20,126 bases of DNA. Origin: JAENZQ01 sp964553505. GTDB taxonomy: Bacteria; Bacillota; Clostridia; Peptostreptococcales; JAAYPU01. Position numbers and translations under genes: made by a program. Positions 1 through 7,134 of this stretch are shown here, piece after piece (position 1 is the stretch's first letter; each line of letters starts with the position of its first letter). The notes under the pieces were generated by a model, which did no database searches, was not told the origin of the DNA, and worked only from the letters and a program-made list of their open reading frames with translations. The stretch is from assembly GCA_964553505.1 (NCBI GenBank), contig CAZKKX010000033.1, positions 1 through 20,126 on the forward strand. Reading direction: 5' to 3'.

Positions 1-611
1 CAGTCCATTATTTGGATAAAGAAATAGGGAACTTCATTGATAGATTAAAAGCGGAAGGTCTCTATGACGATACATTAATTGTTATTTATGGAGATCATCA
101 AGGATTAGATATGCGTAATGAAGAAGTAAATGAATTACTAACTCATTTTTTGGGGAGGGCATACACGGAAGATGAAGCATACCGTGTTCCTTTTATTGTA
201 CACATGTCCAACAGCAAATGGAACAAAGAGATTGCTACTACAGGAGGCCAAATAGATTTTTTCCCGACGATGGGTAATTTATTAGGGCTAAGGAAAGAAA
301 CAAGCATGACATTAGGAAAAGATTTGCTGAATAGTGAGGATGGTTTTTCGGCATTGAAGATACATTTAGCGACAGGGTCATTTATAGATAATGAAAAAGT
401 TTTTATAATGGCTAATGATGGTATTTTTGAAAACAGCTTGGCATGGGATTTGTGCACCGGAGAGAATCTTAATGTGGAAGCATGTAGGGAAGGCTATGAA
501 AGGGTATTGGCAGAATACAATCTATCTCAATATATTTTTGAAAATAATTTGATACCTCTGGTGAAAGAAAAAGGATTGGAATATGTTATAACGCAGCGGA
601 GTGAGCCATAA
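1..611 (+). CDS. LTA synthase family phosphoglycerol transferase / sulfatase-like, C-terminal part (5' truncated by window)
   Basis: The reading frame is open from the window edge (codon phase starts at base 3, reading VHYLDKEIGNFI), so the TTG at 12 is an internal Leu and not a start. About 200 C-terminal residues of an alkaline-phosphatase-fold (sulfatase) domain are visible. The YGDHQG segment, coded near 87-104, is the metal-binding Asp-His pair typical of LtaS-type enzymes, and the later GGQIDFFPT stretch is the usual downstream sulfatase motif. In the family, N-terminal membrane helices precede an extracellular domain that transfers glycerol phosphate from phosphatidylglycerol onto lipoteichoic acid or another glycopolymer. 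The catalytic Thr and the membrane part are outside the window. The exact acceptor, and the choice between polymerase and primase, cannot be decided. The assignment supports a Gram-positive host. Confidence 0.85.
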   Translation, partial: VHYLDKEIGNFIDRLKAEGLYDDTLIVIYGDHQGLDMRNEEVNELLTHFLGRAYTEDEAYRVPFIVHMSNSKWNKEIATTGGQIDFFPTMGNLLGLRKETSMTLGKDLLNSEDGFSALKIHLATGSFIDNEKVFIMANDGIFENSLAWDLCTGENLNVEACREGYERVLAEYNLSQYIFENNLIPLVKEKGLEYVITQRSEP

Positions 612-661
612 TATTTTGTGTCAATTTATATTTATGTTTAGAGTATCTATTATTTAAACTA

Positions 662-670
662 TGGTATGAT
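662..670 (+). promoter_or_regulatory. Possible extended -10 promoter element for the protease gene
   Basis: TGGTATGAT fits an extended -10 box (TGn followed by TATGAT) about 58 bases before the protease start. No convincing -35 hexamer lies upstream. The element overlaps the left arm of the preceding gene's terminator hairpin, so only one of the two readings may be right. Confidence 0.3.
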
Positions 671-697
671 ATTGAAAAGGATCATATCATTTTTTTA
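666..697 (+). terminator. Probable intrinsic terminator after the LTA-synthase-like gene
   Basis: A 7-bp stem (ATGATAT at 666-672 with ATATCAT at 684-690) encloses an 11-base loop and is followed at once by a run of T (690-696). The stem is short and AT-rich, so strength is uncertain, but its position about 55 bases after the stop codon fits. Confidence 0.5.
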
Positions 698-727
698 TAT
701 AAAAGAGAGACAGAAAAGGGTGAAATT

Positions 728-1522
728 ATGGTTGAAGAAAATCAAGACAACACGATACAAGATGATATAAATAAGGACAACGAAAGCGATGATTCGTTAA
801 TAGAAGAGATTGAAGACCATAAAAGCAGAATTGTAATAAGAATAATTGCGGCAATAACAGTGATTAGTCTGGTTTTTCTAATTGCAGCACCTATATTTAC
901 AAATCTGAACCTGCCTGCTCTGGACTTTTTAAAGGAATCTTTAAGATTAACCCAGCAAAAGGAAGTGAAACAATTTCAAGAATCCATAGCCACTATTACT
1001 ATTGAGAATCGAAAAGGCACCGGTTTTAATATTGATGAGCAAGGCTTGGTTGTAACTAATGCCCATGTTGTGGAAAATGCAAAAAATGTGCAAGTTAGCT
1101 TTTATAAAGGAAAAACATCTAAAGGAGATATTTGGAAAATATACCCCGATATAGATATTGCTTTAATTAAAATTGAAGGGGAGGCATTTCCAACACTGAA
1201 ATTAGCACAGAACACGAGAGCGAATTCTGGGGATGAAGTACTAATTATCGGAAATCCTTTAGCTTATCAGGGAGTTGCGAATAAAGGGGTTGTTTACGGA
1301 AGGGCGAAATTAAAAGAAATCCAAGAGCCTATTTTACTTATTGACGGACCGGTTAACCAAGGCAATAGCGGCAGCCCGGTTCTTAATAGAAAGGGAGAAG
1401 TAATAGGAGTAATATTTGCTACTGTTAATATTGACAATGAAAATGGAAAGAGTAAAAAATTAGGAGCAGCAATACCTATCGAATGCTTACTGAAGTATTT
1501 GCCCGATTATTCAACCATATGA
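728..1522 (+). CDS. Membrane-anchored trypsin-like (HtrA/S1C-type) serine protease without PDZ domain
   Basis: This 264-residue protein has an acidic cytoplasmic N-terminus (residues 1-33), one membrane helix (about 35-58) and an extracellular chymotrypsin-fold domain (about 80-255). The catalytic triad is readable: His113 in TNAHVV, Asp143 in DIDIALIKI and Ser214 in GNSGSP. The GTGF segment near 97 and the GNPL segment near 175 are also typical of HtrA-like enzymes. Family members degrade misfolded proteins or act in surface stress signalling. Classical HtrA/DegP proteins carry one or two C-terminal PDZ domains and run to 350-480 residues. This one stops directly after the protease domain, so regulation by PDZ-bound peptides is absent. 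An AAAAGGG-type ribosome binding site precedes the ATG. It appears to be a single-gene unit. Confidence 0.88.
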   Translation: MVEENQDNTIQDDINKDNESDDSLIEEIEDHKSRIVIRIIAAITVISLVFLIAAPIFTNLNLPALDFLKESLRLTQQKEVKQFQESIATITIENRKGTGFNIDEQGLVVTNAHVVENAKNVQVSFYKGKTSKGDIWKIYPDIDIALIKIEGEAFPTLKLAQNTRANSGDEVLIIGNPLAYQGVANKGVVYGRAKLKEIQEPILLIDGPVNQGNSGSPVLNRKGEVIGVIFATVNIDNENGKSKKLGAAIPIECLLKYLPDYSTI

Positions 1523-1654
1523 TAAACGACTTCATATTTTTCAAAGAAATAGTAACTCCCGATGAGTGCGCGTTTTCCATATAGATAAAGCGGTAGTGTG
1601 TTGCGGTTATTATGAATTTGGCACAAAGAGTCGATATCGTTCATAAGAATACAA

Positions 1655-1660
1655 TATAAT
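1655..1660 (+). promoter_or_regulatory. Possible -10 box (TATAAT) for the 70-residue gene
   Basis: A perfect TATAAT sits 42 bases before the start codon of the small gene, but no good TTGACA-like hexamer lies 16-18 bases upstream. The rest of the 180-base gap (1523-1702) shows nothing else that I can assign. Confidence 0.35.
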
Positions 1661-1702
1661 TGTAGTTATTATTAATAAAGCAAACTTTTTGGAGGAATAG
1701 TT

Positions 1703-1915
1703 ATGGCGTTTAATGAGAATTCCAAAATAAAAGATATTTTAATGAACGAGCAAGCTTGTGCAGTAGTAGAGAAATATTTACCTGGGTTTTCCAAACATCC
1801 TTTAATTCATAAGTTCAAAAATTATACGATAAAAGAGATTGCTTCTTTTCCGCAAGTAAGAATGAAGAAAGAATTATTCGAAAAAATTTTAGAAGAATTA
1901 TATAGAATAGGGTAA
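1703..1915 (+). CDS. Conserved-looking 70-residue small helical protein, function unknown
   Basis: A GGAGG ribosome binding site (1691-1695) stands 7 bases before the ATG, and a perfect terminator follows, so this is a real monocistronic gene. The protein is predicted helical, charged and soluble, with no signal peptide or membrane segment. Its layout (a short KIKDILMNEQACAVVEKYLPG segment, a middle with KHPLIHKF, then TIKEIASFPQ and a Lys/Glu-rich terminal helix) reminds me of small DUF1858-like helical domains. Such domains are sometimes found as C-terminal extensions of larger clostridial enzymes. That resemblance is from memory and weak. There is one Cys (residue 19), so it is not an obvious metal-binding protein. 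No function is proposed. Confidence 0.75.
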   Translation: MAFNENSKIKDILMNEQACAVVEKYLPGFSKHPLIHKFKNYTIKEIASFPQVRMKKELFEKILEELYRIG

Positions 1916-1953
1916 AATGAAGAGACAGGGTTTCCCCCTGTCTCTTCATTTTA
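1913..1953 (+). terminator. Strong intrinsic terminator whose stem contains the stop codon
   Basis: The arm 1913-1930 is perfectly complementary (18 bp) to 1936-1953, with a 5-base loop (1931-1935) and a GC-rich apex. The TAA stop codon of the 70-residue gene (1913-1915) forms the base of the left arm. The T-rich tail is only TTTACTTT. Because the stem is a perfect inverted repeat it could work in both directions, though no convergent gene is seen. Confidence 0.85.
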
Positions 1954-2174
1954 CTTTGCTTTAAGTCATTTTGATGGTTGGCTTAAGTGAAATGAGGGCT
2001 AAATGATTTTTCCAACCCAAAATTTTTATGGTTATTTCATTCAAGTTATTCTAAGATATTTCAAATACAAATAGTCTTTTGGCATAAATGTCAAGAGTAT
2101 AATAAACTCCAAGACGCAGACACTATAATTAATTGGCTGACATTTTCTAATGGAGAAGGGATAGTGGAATAGCA

Positions 2175-3653
2175 ATGACAAATGAAAATAAAAGTAAAGA
2201 GACAGGCTGGAATTTTGACAATAGTTATATCCGTTTGCCGGATTCATTTTTTGTCAGTCTTAAACCGGAACATGTTCCTTCACCGAAACTGGTCATATTT
2301 AATCATTCTTTGGCAGAGTCCTTGGGGTTGAATGTTGAGGCCATGGAGAGTAAAGATGGAACAGAGCTACTTGCAGGCAATAAGATTCCAGACGGCGCTT
2401 CTTTAATTGCTCAAGCTTACGCCGGACATCAATTCGGTCATTTCACTATGTTAGGAGACGGGCGGGCATTGCTTTTAGGAGAACAGATCACACCTTCAGG
2501 AGAAAGATTTGACATTCAGTTTAAGGGCTCAGGGAGAACGCCATTTTCCCGGGGAGGAGATGGGAAAGCGGTACTTGGGCCGATGTTACGTGAATATATT
2601 ATAAGCGAAGCTATGCATGCTATTGGTATCCCAACCACTCGCAGTCTTGCAGTAGTGACAACCGGAGAATCTATACTTAGAGAAAGCTATCTTCCTGGTG
2701 CGATTTTGACCCGAGTCGCTGCCAGTCACCTGAGGGTCGGAACTTTTCAATACATTTCACAATGGCATACCGATGAAGAACTCCGAATTTTGGCTGATTA
2801 TACATTACAAAGACATTTTCCGGAGATTGATGCTGAGGATCCTAATCGGTATCTTATGTTGCTTCAGGAAGTAGTTGATCGTCAGGCCATGCTGATTGCC
2901 AAATGGCAGTTGGTTGGTTTTGTTCATGGAGTCATGAATACCGACAATATGACCATTAGTGGTGAAACTATTGATTATGGACCATGTGCTTTTATGGATA
3001 CCTATGATCCGGAAACGGTTTTTAGCTCAATTGACCTTCATGGTCGATATGCCTATGGAAATCAACCATCTATTGCACAGTGGAATATAACACGATTTGC
3101 AAGAACCCTTTTACCGTTGCTGCATGAAGATAAAGATAAGGCCATAGATTTGGCACAGAATGTGATTTCTGCTTTCAATGAGTTATATCATAAAAATTGG
3201 CTTGCAGGAATGAGATCAAAACTGGGAATCTTTAATCAGGAGAGAGAGGATGAGTCTCTTATTGAATCTCTTCTCAATATGATGAAAAAGTATCAGGCTG
3301 ACTATACCAATACCTTTCGTGCTTTGACTCTTAATGTTACGGAGGATACAGATCTATTCAAAAGTCCGGAATTTGTTAAGTGGTATGAACTTTGGCAGAC
3401 AAGGCTCAGCCGGCAGAGGAAAACGAGAGAATCTGCTCATATGCTGATGCGAAATTCCAACCCTTCGATTATTCCTCGGAATCATCGAGTTGAAGCAGTT
3501 TTGGAAGCTGCAGTAAAGCATGAAGACTATAGCAAGATGGAACAGCTGATGGATGTTCTTTCATCTCCCTATGCATATTCTGCTTCCCAGGTAGAATACG
3601 CCGAACTGCCTAAACCATCAAATTGTCGTTACAGAACTTTCTGCGGAACATAA
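2175..3653 (+). CDS. selO: SelO/YdiU-family protein adenylyltransferase (AMPylase)
   Basis: The 492-residue length and motif order match the SelO (YdiU) pseudokinase family, which transfers AMP from ATP to Ser, Thr or Tyr of target proteins and is linked to redox stress. Visible landmarks are AYAGHQFGHF (81-90), the glycine-rich FKGSGRTPFSRGGDG (117-130), the LREYIISEAM helix (139-147) and HGVMNTDNM (251-259). This last holds the catalytic/metal pair Asp257-Asn258. DYGP follows at 267-270, where Asp267 corresponds to the DFG Asp. The 10-residue distance between the two Asp residues is as in characterised bacterial SelO. The C-terminus ends FCGT, with Cys490 in the place where eukaryotic SelO has selenocysteine. 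A GGAGAAGGGA Shine-Dalgarno region precedes the ATG. Nearby TATAAT boxes (about 2119 and 2145) may be promoter parts but lack clear -35 partners. Confidence 0.93.
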   Translation: MTNENKSKETGWNFDNSYIRLPDSFFVSLKPEHVPSPKLVIFNHSLAESLGLNVEAMESKDGTELLAGNKIPDGASLIAQAYAGHQFGHFTMLGDGRALLLGEQITPSGERFDIQFKGSGRTPFSRGGDGKAVLGPMLREYIISEAMHAIGIPTTRSLAVVTTGESILRESYLPGAILTRVAASHLRVGTFQYISQWHTDEELRILADYTLQRHFPEIDAEDPNRYLMLLQEVVDRQAMLIAKWQLVGFVHGVMNTDNMTISGETIDYGPCAFMDTYDPETVFSSIDLHGRYAYGNQPSIAQWNITRFARTLLPLLHEDKDKAIDLAQNVISAFNELYHKNWLAGMRSKLGIFNQEREDESLIESLLNMMKKYQADYTNTFRALTLNVTEDTDLFKSPEFVKWYELWQTRLSRQRKTRESAHMLMRNSNPSIIPRNHRVEAVLEAAVKHEDYSKMEQLMDVLSSPYAYSASQVEYAELPKPSNCRYRTFCGT

Positions 3654-3689
3654 AATTGATGACAAGATATGTCATTTCCAAATTTACCC

Positions 3690-3717
3690 TTGTATTCTTT
3701 GTTTTAAATAGTATACT
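3690..3717 (+). promoter_or_regulatory. Probable sigma-A promoter for the EIIC-like gene
   Basis: TTGTAT (3690-3695) and TATACT (3712-3717) are separated by 16 bases. Each hexamer is close to consensus, and the pair lies about 70 bases before the start codon at 3789. Confidence 0.5.
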
Positions 3718-3788
3718 GTATCTATTGAAGCTTTAATTCAAGAAGGGAATTTCAAAAGAACAAACAATTTGAAAAAGGATGGATACAA

Positions 3789-4787
3789 ATGAAACAGTAT
3801 TTAATAAGGGTTTTGAATGGAATGGCTTTAGGACTTTTCAGCTCTCTAATTATAGGGGTCATTATTGAACAACTTGGTGTATTGCTCAGCATTGAAATGC
3901 TTATATATTTTGGTCAATTTGCAAAGTATATGATGGGACCTGCCATTGGGGCTGCGGTTGCATACAGTGTGGGAGCATCTCAGTTGGGTATTTTTGCTTC
4001 TATTGTTACAGGTGTAATAGGGTCGCAAACAGCTGTATTTGATGGAAGCACAATACAGCTTGTTATAGGGGAGCCGGTAGGAGCGTTCGTTGCTTCACTG
4101 GCAGGTGCTGAATTTTCAAAATTGATACAAGGAAAAACCAAAGTAGATATCGTGCTTGTTCCTGCAGCAACAATTATTGCAGGAGGAATTGTAGGAATAT
4201 ATTTAGCGCCAGTCATTACTCAAATGATGACCCTTATCGGAAGTTTTATTAACTATGCTACCGAATTAAGACCATTTACGATGGGAATTATTATTGCAGT
4301 GGTTATGGGTATGATGCTGACTTTGCCTGTAAGCAGTGCAGCTATTGCTATTTCATTAAAGTTGAGTGGCCTGGCGGCCGGAGCAGCTACCATAGGGTGT
4401 TGTGCACAAATGGTAGGATTTGCTATTATAAGCTACAGGGAAAATAAGGTAGGTGGATTGATTGCTCAGGGTATTGGAACTTCAATGCTGCAGGTGCCCA
4501 ACATCATCAAAAATCCAAAAATATGGATTCCTCCCATCATTGCTTCTGCCATATTAGGTCCGGTTGGAACAGTTGTTTTTAAAATGGAAAATGATTTTTT
4601 AGGGGCAGGTATGGGTACTGCCGGATTGGTAGGTCAGCTGAGAACCTTGGCTGTTATGGGTAACGAAGGGATACCCGGGATACTGTTATTACATTTCATT
4701 TTACCGGCAATACTAACATTAATTATTTCTGAATATATGAGAAAAAAAGGCTGGATTAAGTTTGGAGACATGACGCTTAAAAATTAA
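3789..4787 (+). CDS. PTS EIIC-like integral membrane protein (PTS_EIIC_2-type)
   Basis: This 332-residue protein is almost wholly hydrophobic, with about nine or ten membrane segments and many Gly-rich turns (for example GPAIGAAVAYSVG, GEPVGAFVASLAGAEF and AAGAATIGCCAQMVGF). The pattern, including the two-fold repeated feel and the ending in a short basic tail, fits the PTS_EIIC_2 family (PF13303-type) annotated as sugar-specific EIIC. No EIIA or EIIB domain is fused and none is encoded next to it, so phosphotransferase coupling cannot be shown and the substrate is unknown. It has its own probable promoter and terminator, so it is transcribed alone. It could act as a facilitator or have a non-PTS role. 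The family call is from overall pattern, with no single diagnostic motif. Confidence 0.7.
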   Translation: MKQYLIRVLNGMALGLFSSLIIGVIIEQLGVLLSIEMLIYFGQFAKYMMGPAIGAAVAYSVGASQLGIFASIVTGVIGSQTAVFDGSTIQLVIGEPVGAFVASLAGAEFSKLIQGKTKVDIVLVPAATIIAGGIVGIYLAPVITQMMTLIGSFINYATELRPFTMGIIIAVVMGMMLTLPVSSAAIAISLKLSGLAAGAATIGCCAQMVGFAIISYRENKVGGLIAQGIGTSMLQVPNIIKNPKIWIPPIIASAILGPVGTVVFKMENDFLGAGMGTAGLVGQLRTLAVMGNEGIPGILLLHFILPAILTLIISEYMRKKGWIKFGDMTLKN

Positions 4788-4847
4788 GTTAAGAATAAGC
4801 GGATATTTTGCTGTATTGACTCACAGAAAAAGTTAGATAATTAAAAT

Positions 4848-4894
4848 AAAACAGTAGGGGCGAAATAGTAGAAGTGCCTCCTACTGTTTTTTTA
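4848..4894 (+). terminator. Intrinsic terminator after the EIIC-like gene
   Basis: AAAACAGTAGG (4848-4858) pairs perfectly with CCTACTGTTTT (4880-4890). Two further pairs extend inward (one a G:U), and a run of T follows (4887-4893). It separates the EIIC-like gene from the mutase operon. Confidence 0.8.
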
Positions 4895-4968
4895 TATTGA
4901 TTTTAAAACGGTAATAAACTACTATATACTTAATTCAAAAGTGCGATAAAATAATTAGGAGGTGAGAA

Positions 4969-6645
4969 ATGATGAATCGAGAGGAACTAATAAAGATAAA
5001 AGAAAAATATGAAGCGCATCTTAAAGAAGTCAATAAGTTGTTAGAAGATAAACCTGAAAGAAAAGAGAGTTTTGGAAGCGGTTCAGGAGAGATAATCAAT
5101 AGATTATATACTCCATGTGATATTTCAGAACTTAATTATCTTGATGAAATTGGATTTCCGGGGCAATATCCTTATACAAGAGGCGTTCAGAGCACACTAT
5201 ACAGAGGAAAACTTTGGACCATGCGGATGTATGCAGGCTATGCAACGGCTGAAGAATCAAACAAGCGGTATAAATATTTGATTGAGCAAGGTACTATGGG
5301 GCTTTCTGTCGCATTTGATCTGCCGACACAAATCGGTTATGATTCAGACCACCTGCTATCTGAAGGAGAGGTGGGAAAAGTAGGGGTTGCGATTGATTCT
5401 TTGCAGGATATGGAAACCCTTTTTAAGGGTATCTCCTTAGATCAAGTCTCTACCTCCATGACCATTAACTCTACTGCGCCCATATTGCTTGCCATGTATA
5501 TAGCGGCAGCAGAGAAGCAAGGCATTCGACCCAATCAGCTAAAAGGCACTATTCAAAATGATATCTTAAAAGAGTATATTGCAAGGGGAACATATATTTT
5601 CCCCATTCGGTCATCCATGAGGCTGATTACCAATATTTTTGAGTATTGTTCAAAAGAAATGCCTCGGTGGAATGCCATCTCCGTATCAGGATATCATATC
5701 AGAGAAGCAGGTTCTACTGCAGCTCAGGAATTAGGATTTACTTTGGCCAACGGCGTTGCCTATGTAGAAGCTGCCATTAAGGCAGGTCTTGATGTTGATG
5801 CCTTTGCACCACGGTTATCTTTTTTCTTTAATGCGCATAATGATTTGTTTGAAGAAGTGGCCAAATATAGAGCGGCAAGAAGATTGTGGGCGAAAATAAT
5901 GAAAAATAGATTTAATGCAAAAAAAGAAAAATCCATGCAGCTGAAATTTCACACCCAAACAGCAGGATGTACTTTAACCGCTCAACAACCGGAAAATAAT
6001 GTGGTGCGTGTCACATTGCAGGCGTTAGCTGCAGTGCTTGGTGGAACCCAATCTTTACATACCAATTCAAAAGACGAAGCCTTAGCCCTCCCAAATGAGG
6101 ATTCCGTGCGAGTAGCCTTGAGGACGCAACAAATAATTGCTCATGAAAGCGGTGCTGCCGATACGGTAGATCCTTTGGCCGGCTCTTACTATATTGAGAC
6201 AAAGACTAATGAAATAGAGGCTGCAGCCATGAAATATATCGAAAAGATAGATGAGATGGGCGGTGTACAAAAGGCCATTGAAAACGGATATATACAAAAG
6301 GAGATTATGGATTCAGCATATCAGTATCAAAAATCCATTGAGGAGGGGCAAAGAATTATTGTAGGGATGAATCAATATCAAGTAGAGGAAGAATCCCCTC
6401 ACGGGCTTCTAAAAGTGAATCCTGCTGTCGAAATACAACAAAAGCAGAAGCTTCTGAACCTAAGAAAAAAAAGGAATTCGGTATTGGTGGAAGAAAAACT
6501 GAGAGATCTTCGTAAGGCTTGTCAAGGAGATGATAATTTAGTGCCCCCTATTATAGAAGCTGTAAGGGTGTATTGTACAATAGGAGAGATTTGTGGTGTT
6601 ATGCGAGATGTCTTTGGTGAGTATCAACAGACGATTAATTTATAG
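4969..6645 (+). CDS. mcmA: Methylmalonyl-CoA mutase, catalytic (large) subunit
   Basis: The 558-residue protein is the TIM-barrel domain of adenosylcobalamin-dependent acyl-CoA mutases, which interconvert succinyl-CoA and (R)-methylmalonyl-CoA by a radical mechanism. Substrate-pocket positions discriminate subfamilies. Tyr88 (in TMRMYAGY) and Arg206 (in KEYIARGTY) match Tyr89/Arg207 of the Propionibacterium enzyme. Isobutyryl-CoA mutase has Phe and Gln there, and 2-hydroxyisobutyryl-CoA mutase Ile and Gln. His243 in SGYHIREAG is the conserved active-site His. The protein ends without a B12-binding domain, which the next gene supplies. An excellent AGGAGGTGA ribosome binding site (4957-4965) precedes two successive ATGs (4969 and 4972); either could start. 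An ethylmalonyl-CoA mutase role is not fully excluded. It is the first gene of a three-gene operon with 43- and 44-base gaps. Confidence 0.95.
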   Translation: MMNREELIKIKEKYEAHLKEVNKLLEDKPERKESFGSGSGEIINRLYTPCDISELNYLDEIGFPGQYPYTRGVQSTLYRGKLWTMRMYAGYATAEESNKRYKYLIEQGTMGLSVAFDLPTQIGYDSDHLLSEGEVGKVGVAIDSLQDMETLFKGISLDQVSTSMTINSTAPILLAMYIAAAEKQGIRPNQLKGTIQNDILKEYIARGTYIFPIRSSMRLITNIFEYCSKEMPRWNAISVSGYHIREAGSTAAQELGFTLANGVAYVEAAIKAGLDVDAFAPRLSFFFNAHNDLFEEVAKYRAARRLWAKIMKNRFNAKKEKSMQLKFHTQTAGCTLTAQQPENNVVRVTLQALAAVLGGTQSLHTNSKDEALALPNEDSVRVALRTQQIIAHESGAADTVDPLAGSYYIETKTNEIEAAAMKYIEKIDEMGGVQKAIENGYIQKEIMDSAYQYQKSIEEGQRIIVGMNQYQVEEESPHGLLKVNPAVEIQQKQKLLNLRKKRNSVLVEEKLRDLRKACQGDDNLVPPIIEAVRVYCTIGEICGVMRDVFGEYQQTINL

Positions 6646-6688
6646 ATAGTTGTTTTAGATTTATTAGTCAAGGAGGATTAGTGGAATA

Positions 6689-7090
6689 ATGGATAGACCT
6701 ATTCGTGTATTGGTTGCAAAACCGGGTTTAGATGGGCATGACAGAGGTGCGAAAGTTATTGCAAGAGCTTTAAGAGATGCAGGCATGGAAGTCATTTATA
6801 CAGGGTTAAGGCAGACGCCGGAGCAAATTGTAAGTGTCTCCATTCAAGAGGATGTAGATGTAATCGCAATAAGTATTTTATCAGGGGCACATAATACACT
6901 TCTTCCTCGAGTGGTGCATTTGCTGCAAGAAGAAAAGATTGATGATATTTTGGTAATCGGAGGAGGCGTTATTCCCGATGAAGACATTCCATATCTTAAA
7001 GAGCAAGGTATTGCAGAGATATTTACTCCGGGGACTCCGACAACCGTTACAATAAGCTTTATTAAAGATAATATAAAAAGAAAGTATTAA
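6689..7090 (+). CDS. mcmB: Methylmalonyl-CoA mutase, B12-binding (small) subunit
   Basis: This is a 133-residue stand-alone cobalamin-binding Rossmann-like domain. The DGHDRG motif (residues 15-20) holds His17, the lower axial cobalt ligand in base-off/His-on B12 enzymes. The SILSGAH segment and GGGVIPDEDI complete the three-part B12 signature. It must join the catalytic subunit encoded 43 bases upstream to form the active mutase. The split into two polypeptides resembles archaeal and some anaerobic bacterial mutases and differs from the fused actinobacterial or human enzyme. An AAGGAGGA site (about 6670) lies 11-12 bases before the ATG. Confidence 0.95.
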   Translation: MDRPIRVLVAKPGLDGHDRGAKVIARALRDAGMEVIYTGLRQTPEQIVSVSIQEDVDVIAISILSGAHNTLLPRVVHLLQEEKIDDILVIGGGVIPDEDIPYLKEQGIAEIFTPGTPTTVTISFIKDNIKRKY

Positions 7091-7134
7091 ATAAAAATAG
7101 ACTAATACTATCAAGAAGATAATGGAGAAAAAAT

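Noticed and set aside
1619..1633. TGGCAC as the -24 part of a second sigma-54 promoter
   Set aside because: The expected GC doublet at the -12 position reads CG, so the core requirement fails.
4788..4968. Cobalamin riboswitch before the mutase operon
   Set aside because: Only about 75 bases remain between the preceding terminator and the start codon, too short for a B12 riboswitch, and no B12-box-like sequence is visible.
5897..6297. Open frames on the minus strand within the mutase and other genes
   Set aside because: They overlap strongly supported + strand genes, lack ribosome binding sites and read as low-complexity or unfamiliar sequence; they are shadows.
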